A stretch of 64,000 nucleotides of DNA from Bradyrhizobium sp. Ec3.3 (GTDB lineage Bacteria > Pseudomonadota > Alphaproteobacteria > Rhizobiales > Xanthobacteraceae). A program made the translations under genes and the position numbers. The notes beneath the pieces are model-generated. The model saw only the letters and a list, made by a program, of their open reading frames with translations. It was not told where the DNA came from and made no database searches. Shown piece after piece: positions 1 through 9,877 of this stretch (positions within the stretch are counted from its first letter, which is position 1; every line of letters starts with the position of its first letter). The stretch is from NCBI RefSeq assembly GCF_000472925.1, contig NZ_AXAS01000045.1, forward strand, positions 18,440 through 82,439, written 5' to 3'.

Positions 1-462
1 TTCCTTCAAGATCTCCCGAAAACGACCGAGGGAGATCGCGCCCGATCCGTTCGGTTGGACCATGTCCTTGTAGCGGTCGAACAGGGCGTTCACCGTCGTG
101 ACGACTATGGCGCGGTCTTCGACAGCGCCGACGTTGACTTCGTCCTGCCAGTGCGCGGCCAGCACCAGGACGACGATGGTCTCGTCGAGTTTCATGCGTG
201 GCAATGGCACGTCTTCGCCGACAGCGACGATCCCGGCCCACTGGGCCTCGGTGTCCCGATGCACCCGGTAACCGCAACTGTCGAAGAATTCATCGATGAC
301 CGACCGAAAGCGGCCGTCCATGATCACATTGTAGATCGTACCGGTTCGCGGATCGCCGGCGAAGAGAAACTGCCGCCTCAACAGGAAATGCACTGCCTTC
401 CTGAGGTCGGCAGCTTTTTCCGCACCCAAGCTGCGCTCGATCGCCTCGAATTCACTGAGCAT
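1..462 (-). CDS. jetB: Wadjet protein JetB (DUF4194-like), 3' part outside window
   Basis: An open frame of 154 codons runs from ATG at 462 to the window edge with no stop. The protein begins MLSEFEAIERSLG and contains a winged-helix-like stretch (KAADLRKAVHFLLRRQFLF, residues about 15-35), as expected for the KITE subunit (MukE-like, DUF4194) of Wadjet. Its ATG overlaps the end of jetA by 11 bp, so the two are translationally coupled in the usual jetA-jetB order. JetB bridges the JetA kleisin to the JetC SMC motor in the complex that extrudes and cuts small circular plasmids. jetC and jetD should lie to the left, outside the window. The family assignment is supported mainly by the neighbour. 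Confidence 0.75.
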   Translation of the reverse strand, partial: MLSEFEAIERSLGAEKAADLRKAVHFLLRRQFLFAGDPRTGTIYNVIMDGRFRSVIDEFFDSCGYRVHRDTEAQWAGIVAVGEDVPLPRMKLDETIVVLVLAAHWQDEVNVGAVEDRAIVVTTVNALFDRYKDMVQPNGSGAISLGRFREILKE

Positions 463-1969
463 GGAGGCGCCTCGCAGGGGCATGGCGCCGGACAATGAAA
501 TTGGAGCACCGCAGCCATTCGCTATCATGAGGGGGCGAGTCCGGCGCAAACTCCAATTCGAAATGAAGGCCAACCTCCGGCGGAATTTCGTTGGTCAAGG
601 CAAACCTACGAGCGGCATCGAAGGCGAGGAAATCGTCGACCGTCTCGAGTGCCATAAATCGTGCTTCTCTCGTCCCCGCGACGGGCACCTGGGCTTCGAG
701 GAAGCGTTGAACCTCCTTGGGGCCGGGTGCAATTCTCTCGATGTATCGCCTGCGCAATTTCTTCCGGAGTTCGTAGAGGGGATCGTCGGGCCAATCGCCC
801 AAGGGCTTTAGTTCGATAGGTTTGCGCGGCTCGCGGCTCGGTGCATGGTGGAATTCCGACCACGGCGAACGAAGCGGCTCGAGACTCCATTCGACGGTGG
901 CGTTCGCGTGCCGCCCTCGCGCGATGAGCCCGTCGAGCCGGCGCACGAGATCCCCTGCCCGTCCTACCAGGCCGTGGGTGCCGCGCTCGGCGTATTTGAT
1001 TGTGTTGCGGACGCGTGCCTCAAGTTGGCGCCGGAAGGCCTCGATCCGTTCGAACATTTCGCCGATATGACCGAAGGTGCTTTCGATCGCGAGTAGATCG
1101 CCCTCGACGTCTAGGTTCGCCTCCGACATCGATGGCGAAACGCCTGCGGTGACGTACTCCTCCGAAAGCACCTGCATAGTCGCGGGCGTATAAGCAATCC
1201 GCCTCGCGAGATCGACGATGGTGTCCCTGAACCGGTAAGGATGATTGAACGTCAATATCGACTCAAAATCCCTCAGCAGAAGCTGCTCTACGAATTCCTC
1301 GAAGAAGGCCTCGAGCCGATCGCCGACCGTCTTGGATTCCATGACGGTACGGCGGATGCGTTTCAGGTCCGACAGGATGGCGCGTAGGCTCTTGGTGAAT
1401 TGGTCGACCTGGTTGCGTGCCTCCCGCAGCGCCAGCGCGACCTGCCGTTGCTTCCTGTCGACGACCGTTGGATTGAGCTTCTCCACGGCCTCGAGGTTCA
1501 CGCGGACGGTAACGATGAGGCCGCCGAACCTCTGAGAGACGTCTTTATTCAGGCTGGCCAGACGTTGGATCACCAAAAGTGGTCCCATCGACATGTCGAC
1601 GGTAACGCGTAGGCCGTACTCCTCCTCTTCGAGCCAGCCCCAAGCGATCAGCCGCTGATAGAGTTGGCGAGCGATGATCAGAGCCCGGTTCGCCGTCTCG
1701 GTCTTGCTCGCCGCGGCGCGCTTGATCCGTCTGCGCCCTGCGGACACGACCTCGGGCAGTGGCTCGCCGAAGTCGTCGCTCTCGTTCCAAAGCGACGGAT
1801 TGGCCCGCATCACGTCGTAAATTGCGTGCGTGACCTCTTGGGGAGTGGGAAAGGCCGGCGCGCCAGTGAAGAAGCGGTCGTGTAAGTCCAACAAGACGAG
1901 AGAGTAAAGATGCTTGTGATCTCGCGAAAATGCTAGAAATACATCGTCATTGAGGTGTCGAAACAGCAA
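452..1969 (-). CDS. jetA: Wadjet anti-plasmid system protein JetA
   Basis: This 505-residue protein opens with MLFRHLNDDVFLAFSRDHKHLY, typical of JetA (formerly DUF5716): an N-terminal winged helix, a long helical middle rich in charged residues (about 150-330) and a C-terminal winged-helix part. JetA is the kleisin (MukF-like) subunit of Wadjet, a condensin-like system that restricts plasmids. The start appears to be TTG at 1969, because no ATG fits the conserved N-terminus. The gene overlaps jetB by 11 bp. The length fits the family. I cannot tell the Wadjet type without jetC and jetD. Confidence 0.8.
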   Translation of the reverse strand: MLFRHLNDDVFLAFSRDHKHLYSLVLLDLHDRFFTGAPAFPTPQEVTHAIYDVMRANPSLWNESDDFGEPLPEVVSAGRRRIKRAAASKTETANRALIIARQLYQRLIAWGWLEEEEYGLRVTVDMSMGPLLVIQRLASLNKDVSQRFGGLIVTVRVNLEAVEKLNPTVVDRKQRQVALALREARNQVDQFTKSLRAILSDLKRIRRTVMESKTVGDRLEAFFEEFVEQLLLRDFESILTFNHPYRFRDTIVDLARRIAYTPATMQVLSEEYVTAGVSPSMSEANLDVEGDLLAIESTFGHIGEMFERIEAFRRQLEARVRNTIKYAERGTHGLVGRAGDLVRRLDGLIARGRHANATVEWSLEPLRSPWSEFHHAPSREPRKPIELKPLGDWPDDPLYELRKKLRRRYIERIAPGPKEVQRFLEAQVPVAGTREARFMALETVDDFLAFDAARRFALTNEIPPEVGLHFELEFAPDSPPHDSEWLRCSNFIVRRHAPARRLHAQ

Positions 1970-2516
1970 AATGGCCCCCTGCCGGCAATCGCCCCGAACT
2001 ACCGGGACGCACCGATATCGTTCCCTTTCCGTTCATGTTACCGGGACAAGCTGCGGTTGTCCATCCGCCGAAGGACCTTGGGTCCCTAACCGCGCTTTCA
2101 GTCGCCCTGTCCCGATGGTTGGGAACACCCGAGTTCGTGTTGTAGCCTCGTGCCAGGACGAAACGCGAATGGCTGCAACGCGCACGCTCTGTTTTCCGCT
2201 CGGAGGAGCTACGCGAGGCAATAACTCGGCAATCAGAAGCCTTGTGCGCTACGTAGTGCGCAGGCGCAGTCAGCCTCTCACACGGTACACTCATGCCATA
2301 GTGAACTGTTAGGCAGCTATCAAGTCACGCCAAAATCGAACAAGGAAGTAAGAAGTCTGCCACGCAGCCGTCTTTTGGCGCGGCGGATCGTCGGATTTAC
2401 GACGAGGCATCTCTGAGCTGCAGAGACGAGATCCACTCCAAACCTCCCATTTACGAGTCCAGCTAGCTGGCACGGTTGTTGCCAACCGTTGAATGTCAAA
2501 CTAACAGGACAAAACA
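1970..2516. other. No gene seen between jetA and the secreted protein
   Basis: Open frames occur on both strands but they overlap each other and have no recognisable protein features. The stretch should hold the jetA promoter (minus strand) and the promoter of the gene at 2517. I see no clear hairpin or repeat. Confidence 0.4.
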
Positions 2517-3077
2517 ATGTTGCGATTATCCGCGGTCATGCTGCTCGCGCTCCTGCTTCTCCAACCAGCGTTTGGCGAGCAGACCAACACTCTTATGCCA
2601 CGCAACCTCGGTGGCACGCCAATGACTAAGTTTGCTGGAAACTGGTCTAATGAGGATCGGAGCACCGGCATCATTACACGCATATTTGTCGACCAGCAGT
2701 TCGACAAAGCGCTTGTTCATGCGTGGAGCAGATGTCGTCCTACCGACTGCGATTTGGGTATTGCGCGGACGCCGAGTTTCGAGGCCTACTATGGAAGCCT
2801 AGAAGTTAAATGGCACTCTAGGTCCTCAGTGATACGCGCAAACTTGGCGCTCGTAAGAGGTGATCGATTGCAAGTAAGAACGAAAGTTCACTTCACCGAC
2901 GACTCCGGCAGATCGGATTATACTTTCGTTGACTATTTTATCCGAGTACCCGAGGAGGCCTACCGCAAGAGTGCATACTCGCCAGCCACCATCCTCAATA
3001 CCGCAGGTTCATTGTTTGGATCAAAAAGAGCGGCGGATGTGTCCTTGCTTCCGAATAACTTATGTCCCTCTGTTTGA
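2517..3077 (+). CDS. Secreted protein of unknown function
   Basis: This 186-residue protein starts with a clear Sec signal peptide (MLRLSAVMLLALLLLQPAFGEQ, predicted cleavage after AFG). The mature part has a W-S-N motif and alternating hydrophobic residues that suggest a small beta-rich domain (FAGNWSNEDRSTGIITRIFV; TFVDYFIRVPEE). Four mature cysteines are visible if the late C-P is counted. A ribosome-binding site (AGGA) lies about 8 bases before the ATG. I do not recognise the family; location in the periplasm is inferred from the signal peptide. Confidence 0.6.
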   Translation: MLRLSAVMLLALLLLQPAFGEQTNTLMPRNLGGTPMTKFAGNWSNEDRSTGIITRIFVDQQFDKALVHAWSRCRPTDCDLGIARTPSFEAYYGSLEVKWHSRSSVIRANLALVRGDRLQVRTKVHFTDDSGRSDYTFVDYFIRVPEEAYRKSAYSPATILNTAGSLFGSKRAADVSLLPNNLCPSV

Positions 3078-3426
3078 AGAGGCTTGCTCGCTTTCGTGTA
3101 AATTCGGCTCCAGCCCAACAGCGATAGCATCGAGGCCAGAGCTCTATAATCCATCAGCTTGTTTTGTTGCTCACTCATAGTAGGCGGAGCTTAAGACCGG
3201 CGATGGATTGTGGGCATCGGATTTAGGCGAGGACGCTGGCGCTAAGGCTGCTCAGGATTGTTCACAAAGAGACTTCGTCGGTTCGACGCTGGCGAGCACT
3301 CTTGCAGCCGGGCAGCCAGAAGAGAGCTCTTGGCAGCACTTGGAAGACGATTTTTTACGTCACCGCTGGTGTTGATTCTACAGCGATCGCGAACAAGGCC
3401 CTGCTCCAGGCAAGGGACAGCAACCA

Positions 3427-3725
3427 TTGCAGTCATCAACTCTAAAGAAGTATTGTGATGCCCAGTCGCCTTGGTATACGATCTATCCAACGGTATCACA
3501 GTTCGCCGCTGAGGTCGGTGTCGAGGCCTGTGAGAAATGGCTAAGGCGCCTACCGTCCCACGAGCCTGTATCGCTCTATTTACATATTCCGTTCTGCCGA
3601 TCGATTTGCCGGTATTTGGTTTGCCAACCGCCATGACCCTGCAGGATGGGCCGATCCTCGATTATTTGGCGGTGCTGCGCGAAGAGATCCGTTTGGTCGC
3701 CGAGCACCAAAAGAGCTACCGATGA
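3427..3725 (+). pseudogene. hemN-like fragment (oxygen-independent coproporphyrinogen III oxidase), frameshifted
   Basis: The frame from 3427 reads like the start of HemN: YTIYPTVSQFAAEVG, then SLYLHIPFCRSICRYL, which is the radical-SAM iron-sulfur region. It stops at 3636. The next frame continues the same protein with MTLQDGPILDYLAVLREEIR, then stops at 3725. The family's CxxxCxxC motif is damaged at the frameshift (CRSICRYLVC), so no active enzyme can be made. Only about 95 of some 450 residues remain. It is a relic next to the insertion sequence at 3936. Confidence 0.75.
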
Positions 3726-3935
3726 TCGCAGTGTTGATCTCGATGGATGATCCCGACGGGAATATTACCCTGGCCAAGGGCCAAGCGCGGCCCAAGGCAC
3801 CCGATGGGAGGGTGCGTTTACGTTCCCTTCAGAAGGCGTTCGCAGTCCCTTGCTCGCGCGCTTAATGAATTCGCCAAACGCTCTGTGACGGCGTTGCCCA
3901 ATCCCTCTTGTGCGCGCGCGGATCTCGGTCACTAG

Positions 3936-5559
3936 CCCGTCATATTCATCAGCGGATTATTGAGGGGCTGGCGAGCGTGGCGTAAGCCGCTGAGGTGGCG
4001 TAGGATTCGGTTGCTGACACCCACCCTCCGCGCATCCGGGCCGCCGCCACACTCGCCATGACCGACAATACGAGTCTGCCGTTCTCATTTCCAGCCGTTT
4101 CCCGCAAGAAGATCACAGCCGCGTTTGACGGCGGCAGGCTGACGTCGGATGGCGGCGTCATGCTTCTGGCCATGGCGGACCAGCGCCTCGGCTTGGCCGC
4201 GAAGTTGTCCTGCGTATTCCCCGAGCGGCGCGATCCGGGACGCATCGTGCACAGCCTTGGGGATATGATCCGCGCCCGCATCTTCGCCATCGCGTGCGGC
4301 TACGAGGATGGCAATGATCTCGATCGGTTACGCGGCGATCCGGCGTTCAAGCTGGCCTGCGGCCGGCTGCCGGACACTGGCCGTGATCTGTGTTCGCAGC
4401 CGACGCTATCGCACCTAGAGAATGCACCACACCTGCGTGAGGTGATCCGGCTGAGCTATGCGCTGGTTGACCTATGGATGGACAGCTACGCGCGAGCGCC
4501 GAGCGCAATCACGCTCGACATCGACGACACGGTCGACGTGGTGCATGGCCGTCAGCAACTCTCGCTGTTCAATGCCCATTATGACGAACACTGCTTCCTG
4601 CCGATCCACGTCTACGACACTGAGCACAGCCGGCCTGTTGCGGTCATGCTGCGCCCCGGCAAGACGCCGAGCGGCATCGAGGTGCGAGCACATCTGCGCC
4701 GCCTGGTTCGGCGCATTCGGCGGCGCTGGCCCGATACGCGTATCACCTTCCGCGGCGACAGCCATTACGCCTGCCCCGAGGCGATGACTTTTTGCGAGCA
4801 AAACGGCATCGATTACGTCTTCGCGCTGGCCGGCACCAAGCCGCTCGCCAGAAAGGTCGACGAGGTCTGCGATGCTGTTCGAACCAAACGTGCGGTCGAG
4901 AACAAGATCGTGGTTCGCGGCTACACCGAGACCCGCCACGCGGCAGGTTCCTGGCATCGTGAGCGCCGCGTCATCGCCCGCATCGAGGCAACCCAACAAG
5001 GGCTCGACATCCGCTACGTCGTCACCAGCCTGAATATCGGCTCGGCCGAGTGGATCTATGATAGCCTCTACTGCGCACGCGGACAGGCCGAGAACCTGAT
5101 CAAGCTGCACAAGACCCAGCTCGCCTCCGATCGCACCAGCTGCCGCTCGGCGCTCGCCAACCAGGTCCGCCTCGTCTTCCACACCGCCGCCTATTGGCTC
5201 ATCCTCGCCGTGCGCGACGCCATCCCGAAGCCGCGTGATCTGGCAACCGCCGAATTCAACACCATCAGGCTCAGACTTCTCAAGATCGCAGCCCGTGTCA
5301 TCGAGACCGCCAGCCGCGTCCGTCTGGCCTTCGCTGCAGCTTGCCCCGACGCCGACCTGTTCCGCGGCTTGGCGAACGCTCTGGTCCCGCAAGCGCCCTG
5401 ACGCGCGGGGCATGAGCCCCGGTCATCCCCGCCGCCGTCCTCCAACGCGTTCACGAAGTCCGGTCGAAAAGCGGCGAAAAAGCCGTAGCGTTCGCGCGCG
5501 CCTTCACCCACGACCGGAAATGTTCCAGCAGCCCGCCCGGCAGTCATGAATAAGACGGG
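3936..5559 (+). mobile_element. IS1380-family insertion sequence, complete
   Basis: The 1,624-bp element has imperfect terminal inverted repeats: the left end reads CCCGTCATATTCATCAG and the right end, inverted, CCCGTCTTATTCATGAC. It is flanked on both sides by the 4-bp direct repeat CTAG (3932-3935 and 5560-5563), which fits the 4-bp target duplication of this family. One full-length transposase gene fills the element. Intact ends, intact target duplication and an intact reading frame suggest a recent insertion. Confidence 0.88.
4058..5401 (+). CDS. IS1380-family transposase
   Basis: This 447-residue DDE transposase begins with LPFSFPAVSRKKITAAFDGG, typical of IS1380/IS1380-like enzymes. 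Acidic catalytic candidates are the D in ITLDIDDTVDVVHG (about 150-155), the D in ITFRGDSHYA (about 233) and the late E in ARGQAENLIKLHK (about 349). The frame is intact and the length is normal for the family. It is the only gene in the element and catalyses its own cut-and-paste movement. Confidence 0.92.
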   Translation: MTDNTSLPFSFPAVSRKKITAAFDGGRLTSDGGVMLLAMADQRLGLAAKLSCVFPERRDPGRIVHSLGDMIRARIFAIACGYEDGNDLDRLRGDPAFKLACGRLPDTGRDLCSQPTLSHLENAPHLREVIRLSYALVDLWMDSYARAPSAITLDIDDTVDVVHGRQQLSLFNAHYDEHCFLPIHVYDTEHSRPVAVMLRPGKTPSGIEVRAHLRRLVRRIRRRWPDTRITFRGDSHYACPEAMTFCEQNGIDYVFALAGTKPLARKVDEVCDAVRTKRAVENKIVVRGYTETRHAAGSWHRERRVIARIEATQQGLDIRYVVTSLNIGSAEWIYDSLYCARGQAENLIKLHKTQLASDRTSCRSALANQVRLVFHTAAYWLILAVRDAIPKPRDLATAEFNTIRLRLLKIAARVIETASRVRLAFAAACPDADLFRGLANALVPQAP

Positions 5560-5923
5560 CTAGATCCGGAATCTGCTCGGCCATGGCGATTAGGTTAGCA
5601 ATTAGTTTGTCCGAATCAGCGCGCGTTTCGTGCGCGAACTTTTGCCATCGGCGCAAGCCGATCTGGCTAAGCTTGTATTCACCGCCAACTTTCATCGCGA
5701 GCTTGATCTTCAGCAAGTCAACATCGTCGTAGGGAAGATCAACGAACGACGAGAACGTAGCCAAATTCGGCTGGCGTATTGCGAAAGACGATCTAGCGAA
5801 CATCTCCGACCATATGCCAATCGCGCGAAGAAGCGCGGCTATCGTGACGAGCCCGATATTCACGAAACGTGATCGCACGGGGATACGTTTCAAGTTGCTC
5901 GAGGCTTCTCGGCTTAGAAGCAT
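5560..5923 (-). pseudogene. HipA C-terminal remnant cut by the insertion sequence
   Basis: The minus-strand frame reads KIKLAMKVGGEYKLSQIGLR followed by a run ending AEQIPDLARLI. This matches the end of HipA-type serine/threonine kinases; the intact HipA at 43078 has QMKLAMSVG and RHFVQTGEAAGV at the same place. The first residues before it do not look like HipA, and the frame runs into the IS1380 element at 5559. Only the last 60 or so residues of the toxin are present. There is no hipB partner here. Confidence 0.55.
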
Positions 5924-6428
5924 TCGGTACTGCCGATCCGTAGTGGTGACTTGCTATCGATGATGCTCACGTTGAGCCTGCGCGGCTTCCACAGACCGCA
6001 AGCTGATCGGCGAAGTGATAATCAACGTTCAGCGCTTGGCCACTGCGCACGCTGATCTCCCTCATCATGGGGACTACCGCGAGCCTGGCGCAACCGAGGC
6101 CGACTGTCTACTACTGGCTGCGGTCGTCCATTCTGTTCGAGCCGAGGACGTCCGGTAGAGCAGTCAAGCGCTCGCGATTGTCCAGGCGTTTGGCACGTAT
6201 TCTCAAATTGGACTGGTTCTTCCTTGCTTTCTGATAAATCATTCTTGCAGACATGCCTCACGATCATCTCAATGCGCATGTCCAGCAGGAGACTCAAAAT
6301 TCAAGAAGCGTGAATTACATCGCAGCATTGTCACGCCGCTACATTAGGATTGCATTAATTAATTGCAAAGATGGAACCGATGCATCGGTTCCCGCCACGA
6401 AATGAATTGGACGAGGAGACTATCGATC
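5924..6428. other. No gene seen upstream of the response regulator
   Basis: About 500 bases without a credible frame. The last part (near 6350-6370) is AT-rich, with TTGCATTAATTAATTGCAA, and probably holds the promoter of the regulator gene that starts at 6429. Confidence 0.4.
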
Positions 6429-7151
6429 ATGATTACGAGTCCGGCAACGATTTATGTGGTTGATGATGATGAGCAGATCAGGAGCTCTCTTGAAACTTTA
6501 TGCCAGAATGCTGGGATTCGAGTGAGGTTGTTTGCTTCGATTGACGAATTGGCGATAGAGGACTTCTTTCACGGCCCGTCTTGTCTGGTGCTGGACGTTC
6601 GCTTTCCCGGCACATCTCCGACGGGCTTAGACCTGCAGCGCACTCTCCACGAGTCAGGGGTCTCGATTCCTATCGTCTTTATCAGCGCCGTTTCGGATGT
6701 TCGGATCTCGGTGGAAGCGATGAAACGTGGTGCGGTGGATTTCCTGCCCAAGCCGTTCCGCGAGCAGGAATTTCTCGATGCGGTGCGGGTTGGCATCGAA
6801 TTCGACCGAAAGCGACTTGAGCGCGAACACGCTGTGCGCGAAGCGCGACGACGCGTCGAGGGGCTCACGGCACGGGAGCGCGACATCTTACCATTGGTTG
6901 CGGACGGATTGCTCGCCAAGCAGATCGCGGTCAGGCTGAATGTCAGCGAGGTGACGGTGAAGGTTAATCGTGCGCGGATGATGAGAAAACTGGAGCTTCG
7001 TTCACCTGTCGAGGTGGTTAGGCTCGTCGACAGCATGAGGACAGACGTTACAACGGCACGTCCAAGCATCCTCAAATCAAACGTAATTCACCTCCATACG
7101 CGATCGAAAGCGGCAAATCTCGACAGCAGCTCCGCATTCACTCTACGATGA
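6429..7151 (+). CDS. FixJ/NarL-type two-component response regulator
   Basis: An N-terminal receiver (about 5-120) shows the acidic pair in YVVDDDEQIRSSL, the phosphoacceptor aspartate in CLVLDVRFPG, the conserved threonine/serine site in VFISA and the lysine in LPKPF. A LuxR-type helix-turn-helix follows (GLTARERDILPLVADG, then AKQIAVRLNVSEVTVKVNRA). It resembles FixJ/TtrR-like DNA-binding regulators. I chose ATG 6429 because the receiver begins right there and GAGGAG sits 10 bases upstream; an ATG at 6402 is in frame. No partner histidine kinase lies in the window, so the signal is unknown. Confidence 0.88.
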   Translation: MITSPATIYVVDDDEQIRSSLETLCQNAGIRVRLFASIDELAIEDFFHGPSCLVLDVRFPGTSPTGLDLQRTLHESGVSIPIVFISAVSDVRISVEAMKRGAVDFLPKPFREQEFLDAVRVGIEFDRKRLEREHAVREARRRVEGLTARERDILPLVADGLLAKQIAVRLNVSEVTVKVNRARMMRKLELRSPVEVVRLVDSMRTDVTTARPSILKSNVIHLHTRSKAANLDSSSAFTLR

Positions 7152-7665
7152 TCGACCACGCTCTTTCGGACGACGCATGCATGCCTAAAGTACCGGCTCT
7201 GCGCCGCCACTATGCACGAAAGGAGCTCGAGAGATGCACCTGGTGAGACGCGCGGCCGCCTGGCGGCCACGCGGCCGATTTTTGGCTGCTCAAGTAAGAC
7301 GACAAACTCATTAGCCTGTCGGCGAAGTTCGTGGGCCACCATCGCAGGGCTGCGTGGCTGCCGTCGAGACCACGGTTACGTGCACGCCGCGCCGCTGCAC
7401 GCCTTCCAGGAACCGGCGGAAGTTGCCGTCCCCTGGGGCACTCCTGGGCCAAGCGAACGCAGATTTGGGGGGAGTGTGAGAGCACGCCTTAGGCCAAAGA
7501 TCGCGTCCGACAGGGACCGCAGCCAACGATTGGCCTCAAGATCAAGGCGGCAAAGTTGGCGCGGCATGCGCCCAACTATGGTTCGTTGCTGCGTCTCGAA
7601 TAGGCATGTCTAATTTTGCGGGACTTACGCCAAGCACACTCACCTCGCCTCGGCGGCGATTTCAA
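7152..7665. other. No gene seen
   Basis: About 510 bases with only low-quality overlapping frames on both strands. No RNA gene, repeat or hairpin was recognised. Confidence 0.35.
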
Positions 7666-7929
7666 TCAGCGCTGCAGCCGTCCATGTCGCTCGAACGCGT
7701 AGATCGGATTGATGCCGCAATAGGCGTTTGTGCCGGATGCGCTGGTCATACACTGGCCATAGGTCGAGAACTGGCAATTGCCCGGATAGCCCCAACTACG
7801 TCCCTGAAGGCAATAGAGGTCCTGCGGAGCGGGGGGCATGCGGCTCCCATCCCGTGGAGCGGCGGTGGAACGCGGTCCAGGACCGACGATGAAGGAAAGC
7901 GCTAGCGCAAGAATGCAAAGGTAACGCAT
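7666..7929 (-). CDS. Small secreted DUF3551 protein
   Basis: This 87-residue protein has a signal peptide (MRYLCILALALSFIVGPGP) and a mature part with the DUF3551 pattern: YCLQGRSWGYPGNCQFST, QCMTSASGT and CGINP. DUF3551 proteins are short, cysteine-containing secreted proteins found in many copies in Bradyrhizobium and relatives; their function is unknown. The cysteines probably form disulfides in the periplasm. Confidence 0.8.
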   Translation of the reverse strand: MRYLCILALALSFIVGPGPRSTAAPRDGSRMPPAPQDLYCLQGRSWGYPGNCQFSTYGQCMTSASGTNAYCGINPIYAFERHGRLQR

Positions 7930-8428
7930 GAGAGTCTAGCCTCCGTTGAGTCTTGCCGAGGATAGCGGATCCGCACGGCATGGTTTGATCTTAGTCAACG
8001 GCAAACAGCCCGCCGCGGTCGCTGCCAGGACACTGTCCGAGAAGAGGTCACAATCGCACACGAAAGCTCTCGTTGGCGTTCGCTGGCTGCGGGATCTGCT
8101 TTTCGATGAGACGCGCGCAATATTCCTGCCGTTTCGGCGACGAAATCGCATTTTTGCTGCGTCATGCGAGCGTTCGCGCTGCGGACCGGCGAAGCTCGGG
8201 TATGGACAGGACAGCCAGCAATGCCGAATTGGTTTCGGTGGTCGAACCGTCGGTCAACAAGGCTCGATCCCACGACTTGTCTGATCGGTCACGCCCACGT
8301 GCTCAAACAGGGCGGATGTCCCTCTCTATCGGAGCTGCGGGAGGATCGGAATGTCTTGGCACTCGTCACACTTGATGTCGGCCTCGGCCCTCGTCTAAAT
8401 TGAGTGACTTCAATATGGAGATACAGCA
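7930..8428. other. No gene seen upstream of the cold-shock gene
   Basis: About 500 bases with overlapping frames of poor quality. The last part should contain the promoter and the leader of the cold-shock gene at 8429. I cannot point to a specific box. Confidence 0.35.
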
Positions 8429-8635
8429 GTGGCAATCGGTACTGTGAAGTGGTTCAACCCGACCAAGGGATATGGGTTTATCGAACCGGAAGATGGGGGG
8501 CCTGACATCTTCGTGCACGTTAGTGCCGTTGAAAAGGCTGGCCACACTGGCCTGGCGGAGGGCTCCCGAATTAGCTACGAGCCTAAGACCGGTCGTTCTG
8601 GGAAACTTTCCGCTGAAAATCTCCGCGTTGGATAG
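8429..8635 (+). CDS. CspA-family cold-shock protein
   Basis: This 68-residue single cold-shock domain has RNP1 (KGYGFIEPEDG) and RNP2 (DIFVHVSAVE) motifs and begins AIGTVKWFNPTKG. It binds single-stranded nucleic acid and works as an RNA chaperone in the cytoplasm. The start is GTG at 8429, with GGAG about 8 bases upstream. The protein has the normal length for the family. It is monocistronic. Confidence 0.93.
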   Translation: MAIGTVKWFNPTKGYGFIEPEDGGPDIFVHVSAVEKAGHTGLAEGSRISYEPKTGRSGKLSAENLRVG

Positions 8636-8859
8636 GATCTTCAAAAGGACTTCGTAGACCGAATTGATCCGCGGTGTGTGGCTCTCGATCATCGCAAGGA
8701 AATAGCTCACGCGCGGTGCCCTGAGGCCGAGCCCTGTCCAGGAACGTAATTGTGACATCGATTTAAACCTTCCGGCGGTTCTGTCTTTGCAGTCAAGTTT
8801 GCGCCGCAAGTCTCAGCCGGAAGACGAGCGGGGCTTCAACTTGCTTTCGCCACGCAAGT

Positions 8860-9291
8860 TTAGCGATCGGACGTGGAGCGTAACGCTCGTTTCGCTCCAA
8901 CGAGCACCCGGTACTCCGGATGTTGCGCGAACTGCGCAAGGCGCCATACAGCGGCCACGCCAACACTGCGGCTTAGATGGATCGCCCGGTCATTGCCAAC
9001 GTAGACGGCGACATGAGCTCCCCAGGCGCTTTGGCTCTTGTTGAAGAGTAGGAGGTCTAGCGGGCGGTATTCGTCGACGGAGATCGTATATGCCGTATCC
9101 TCCCAAAGATTACTTGATCGCAGCTTGGGAACGTGTCGCCCGAAGTGCCGCAGCAGTTCGTAGGCGAAGTTCTGGCAATTTGCCCCGCTTCCAATGTCTG
9201 GCAGAGTCGGCGAATTCGGATCATGGGCGGTGTCGTAGCGTATCCGCCAAAATCGTTCGGGAATCTCAGGGTCAATATCGATGGTGCACAT
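8860..9291 (-). CDS. NlpC/P60-like cysteine hydrolase
   Basis: The protein carries the catalytic cysteine in GANCQNFAYELLRHFG and the histidine in WGAHVAVYVG, the order and spacing expected of NlpC/P60 peptidases. ATG 9291 gives MCTIDIDPEIPERFW with a weak GAGG upstream; ATG 9342 would add 17 residues of doubtful quality. No signal peptide is seen, so a cytoplasmic or phage-like role is possible rather than wall remodelling. The gene stands alone. Confidence 0.65.
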   Translation of the reverse strand: MCTIDIDPEIPERFWRIRYDTAHDPNSPTLPDIGSGANCQNFAYELLRHFGRHVPKLRSSNLWEDTAYTISVDEYRPLDLLLFNKSQSAWGAHVAVYVGNDRAIHLSRSVGVAAVWRLAQFAQHPEYRVLVGAKRALRSTSDR

Positions 9292-9567
9292 GCTCGTAGG
9301 CGCCTCAATGAAAAAAAGGAGATTCCGCTGCGTGACATTCAATCGACGATTGGCCCTGACTATTCGCTGACCCGCCGCTGCGCGATCCGAGAGCTGACCT
9401 TCAGGGTGGAGAAACGTTCCTCACTCGATAACGATAATTTGGAATCCATTGCTATGGAACAACGACGCCTGCGAATTTGCACGTCCAAATTTGGCATTTG
9501 TGATGCGAAAGATTGAATGCTCGGGAATGTAGATGCTACAAATTACCTCACGCAAGGATAGCTTAGA

Positions 9568-9834
9568 ATGGCAGACCCGGTACGGCCCGTGCCGTCACGA
9601 GCGACAGGCGATCCTCTGGACCGCGCAAAGCTGCTGGCCGAGAAGCTGGCGGCGGTGCTTATGGATGAAGATGTTTCCGACGCAACCTTGGCAATTGCAT
9701 TTCTGACGGGCGGCGTCGTCAATCACCACGCCCGCGATGCCGCCGCGGCTCATGAGCTGTTGGACAAGATCCGCCAGCTTGAAGACCGGCTGCTGGCAAG
9801 GACGATGGAGGCTGGTCCGCGTACGCTGCAGTGA
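9568..9834 (+). CDS. Small protein of unknown function
   Basis: An 88-residue mostly helical protein (DRAKLLAEKLAAVLMDEDVSDATLAI; AAHELLDKIRQLEDRL). AAGGA lies about 9 bases before the ATG. I do not recognise a family. The strong ribosome-binding site and alanine/leucine-rich amphipathic pattern favour a real gene. Confidence 0.5.
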   Translation: MADPVRPVPSRATGDPLDRAKLLAEKLAAVLMDEDVSDATLAIAFLTGGVVNHHARDAAAAHELLDKIRQLEDRLLARTMEAGPRTLQ

Positions 9835-9877
9835 TGTTTGTTCGATGCGCGCGGCAATTTAGCGGGGCAATTCACGA

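Noticed and set aside
55..498. Plus-strand frame of 147 codons over the jetB start
   Set aside because: It is the shadow of jetB and the jetA end; the minus strand has clear protein features.
4472..5413. Minus-strand frame of 313 codons inside the IS1380 element
   Set aside because: Antisense shadow of the transposase; high GC removes stops there.
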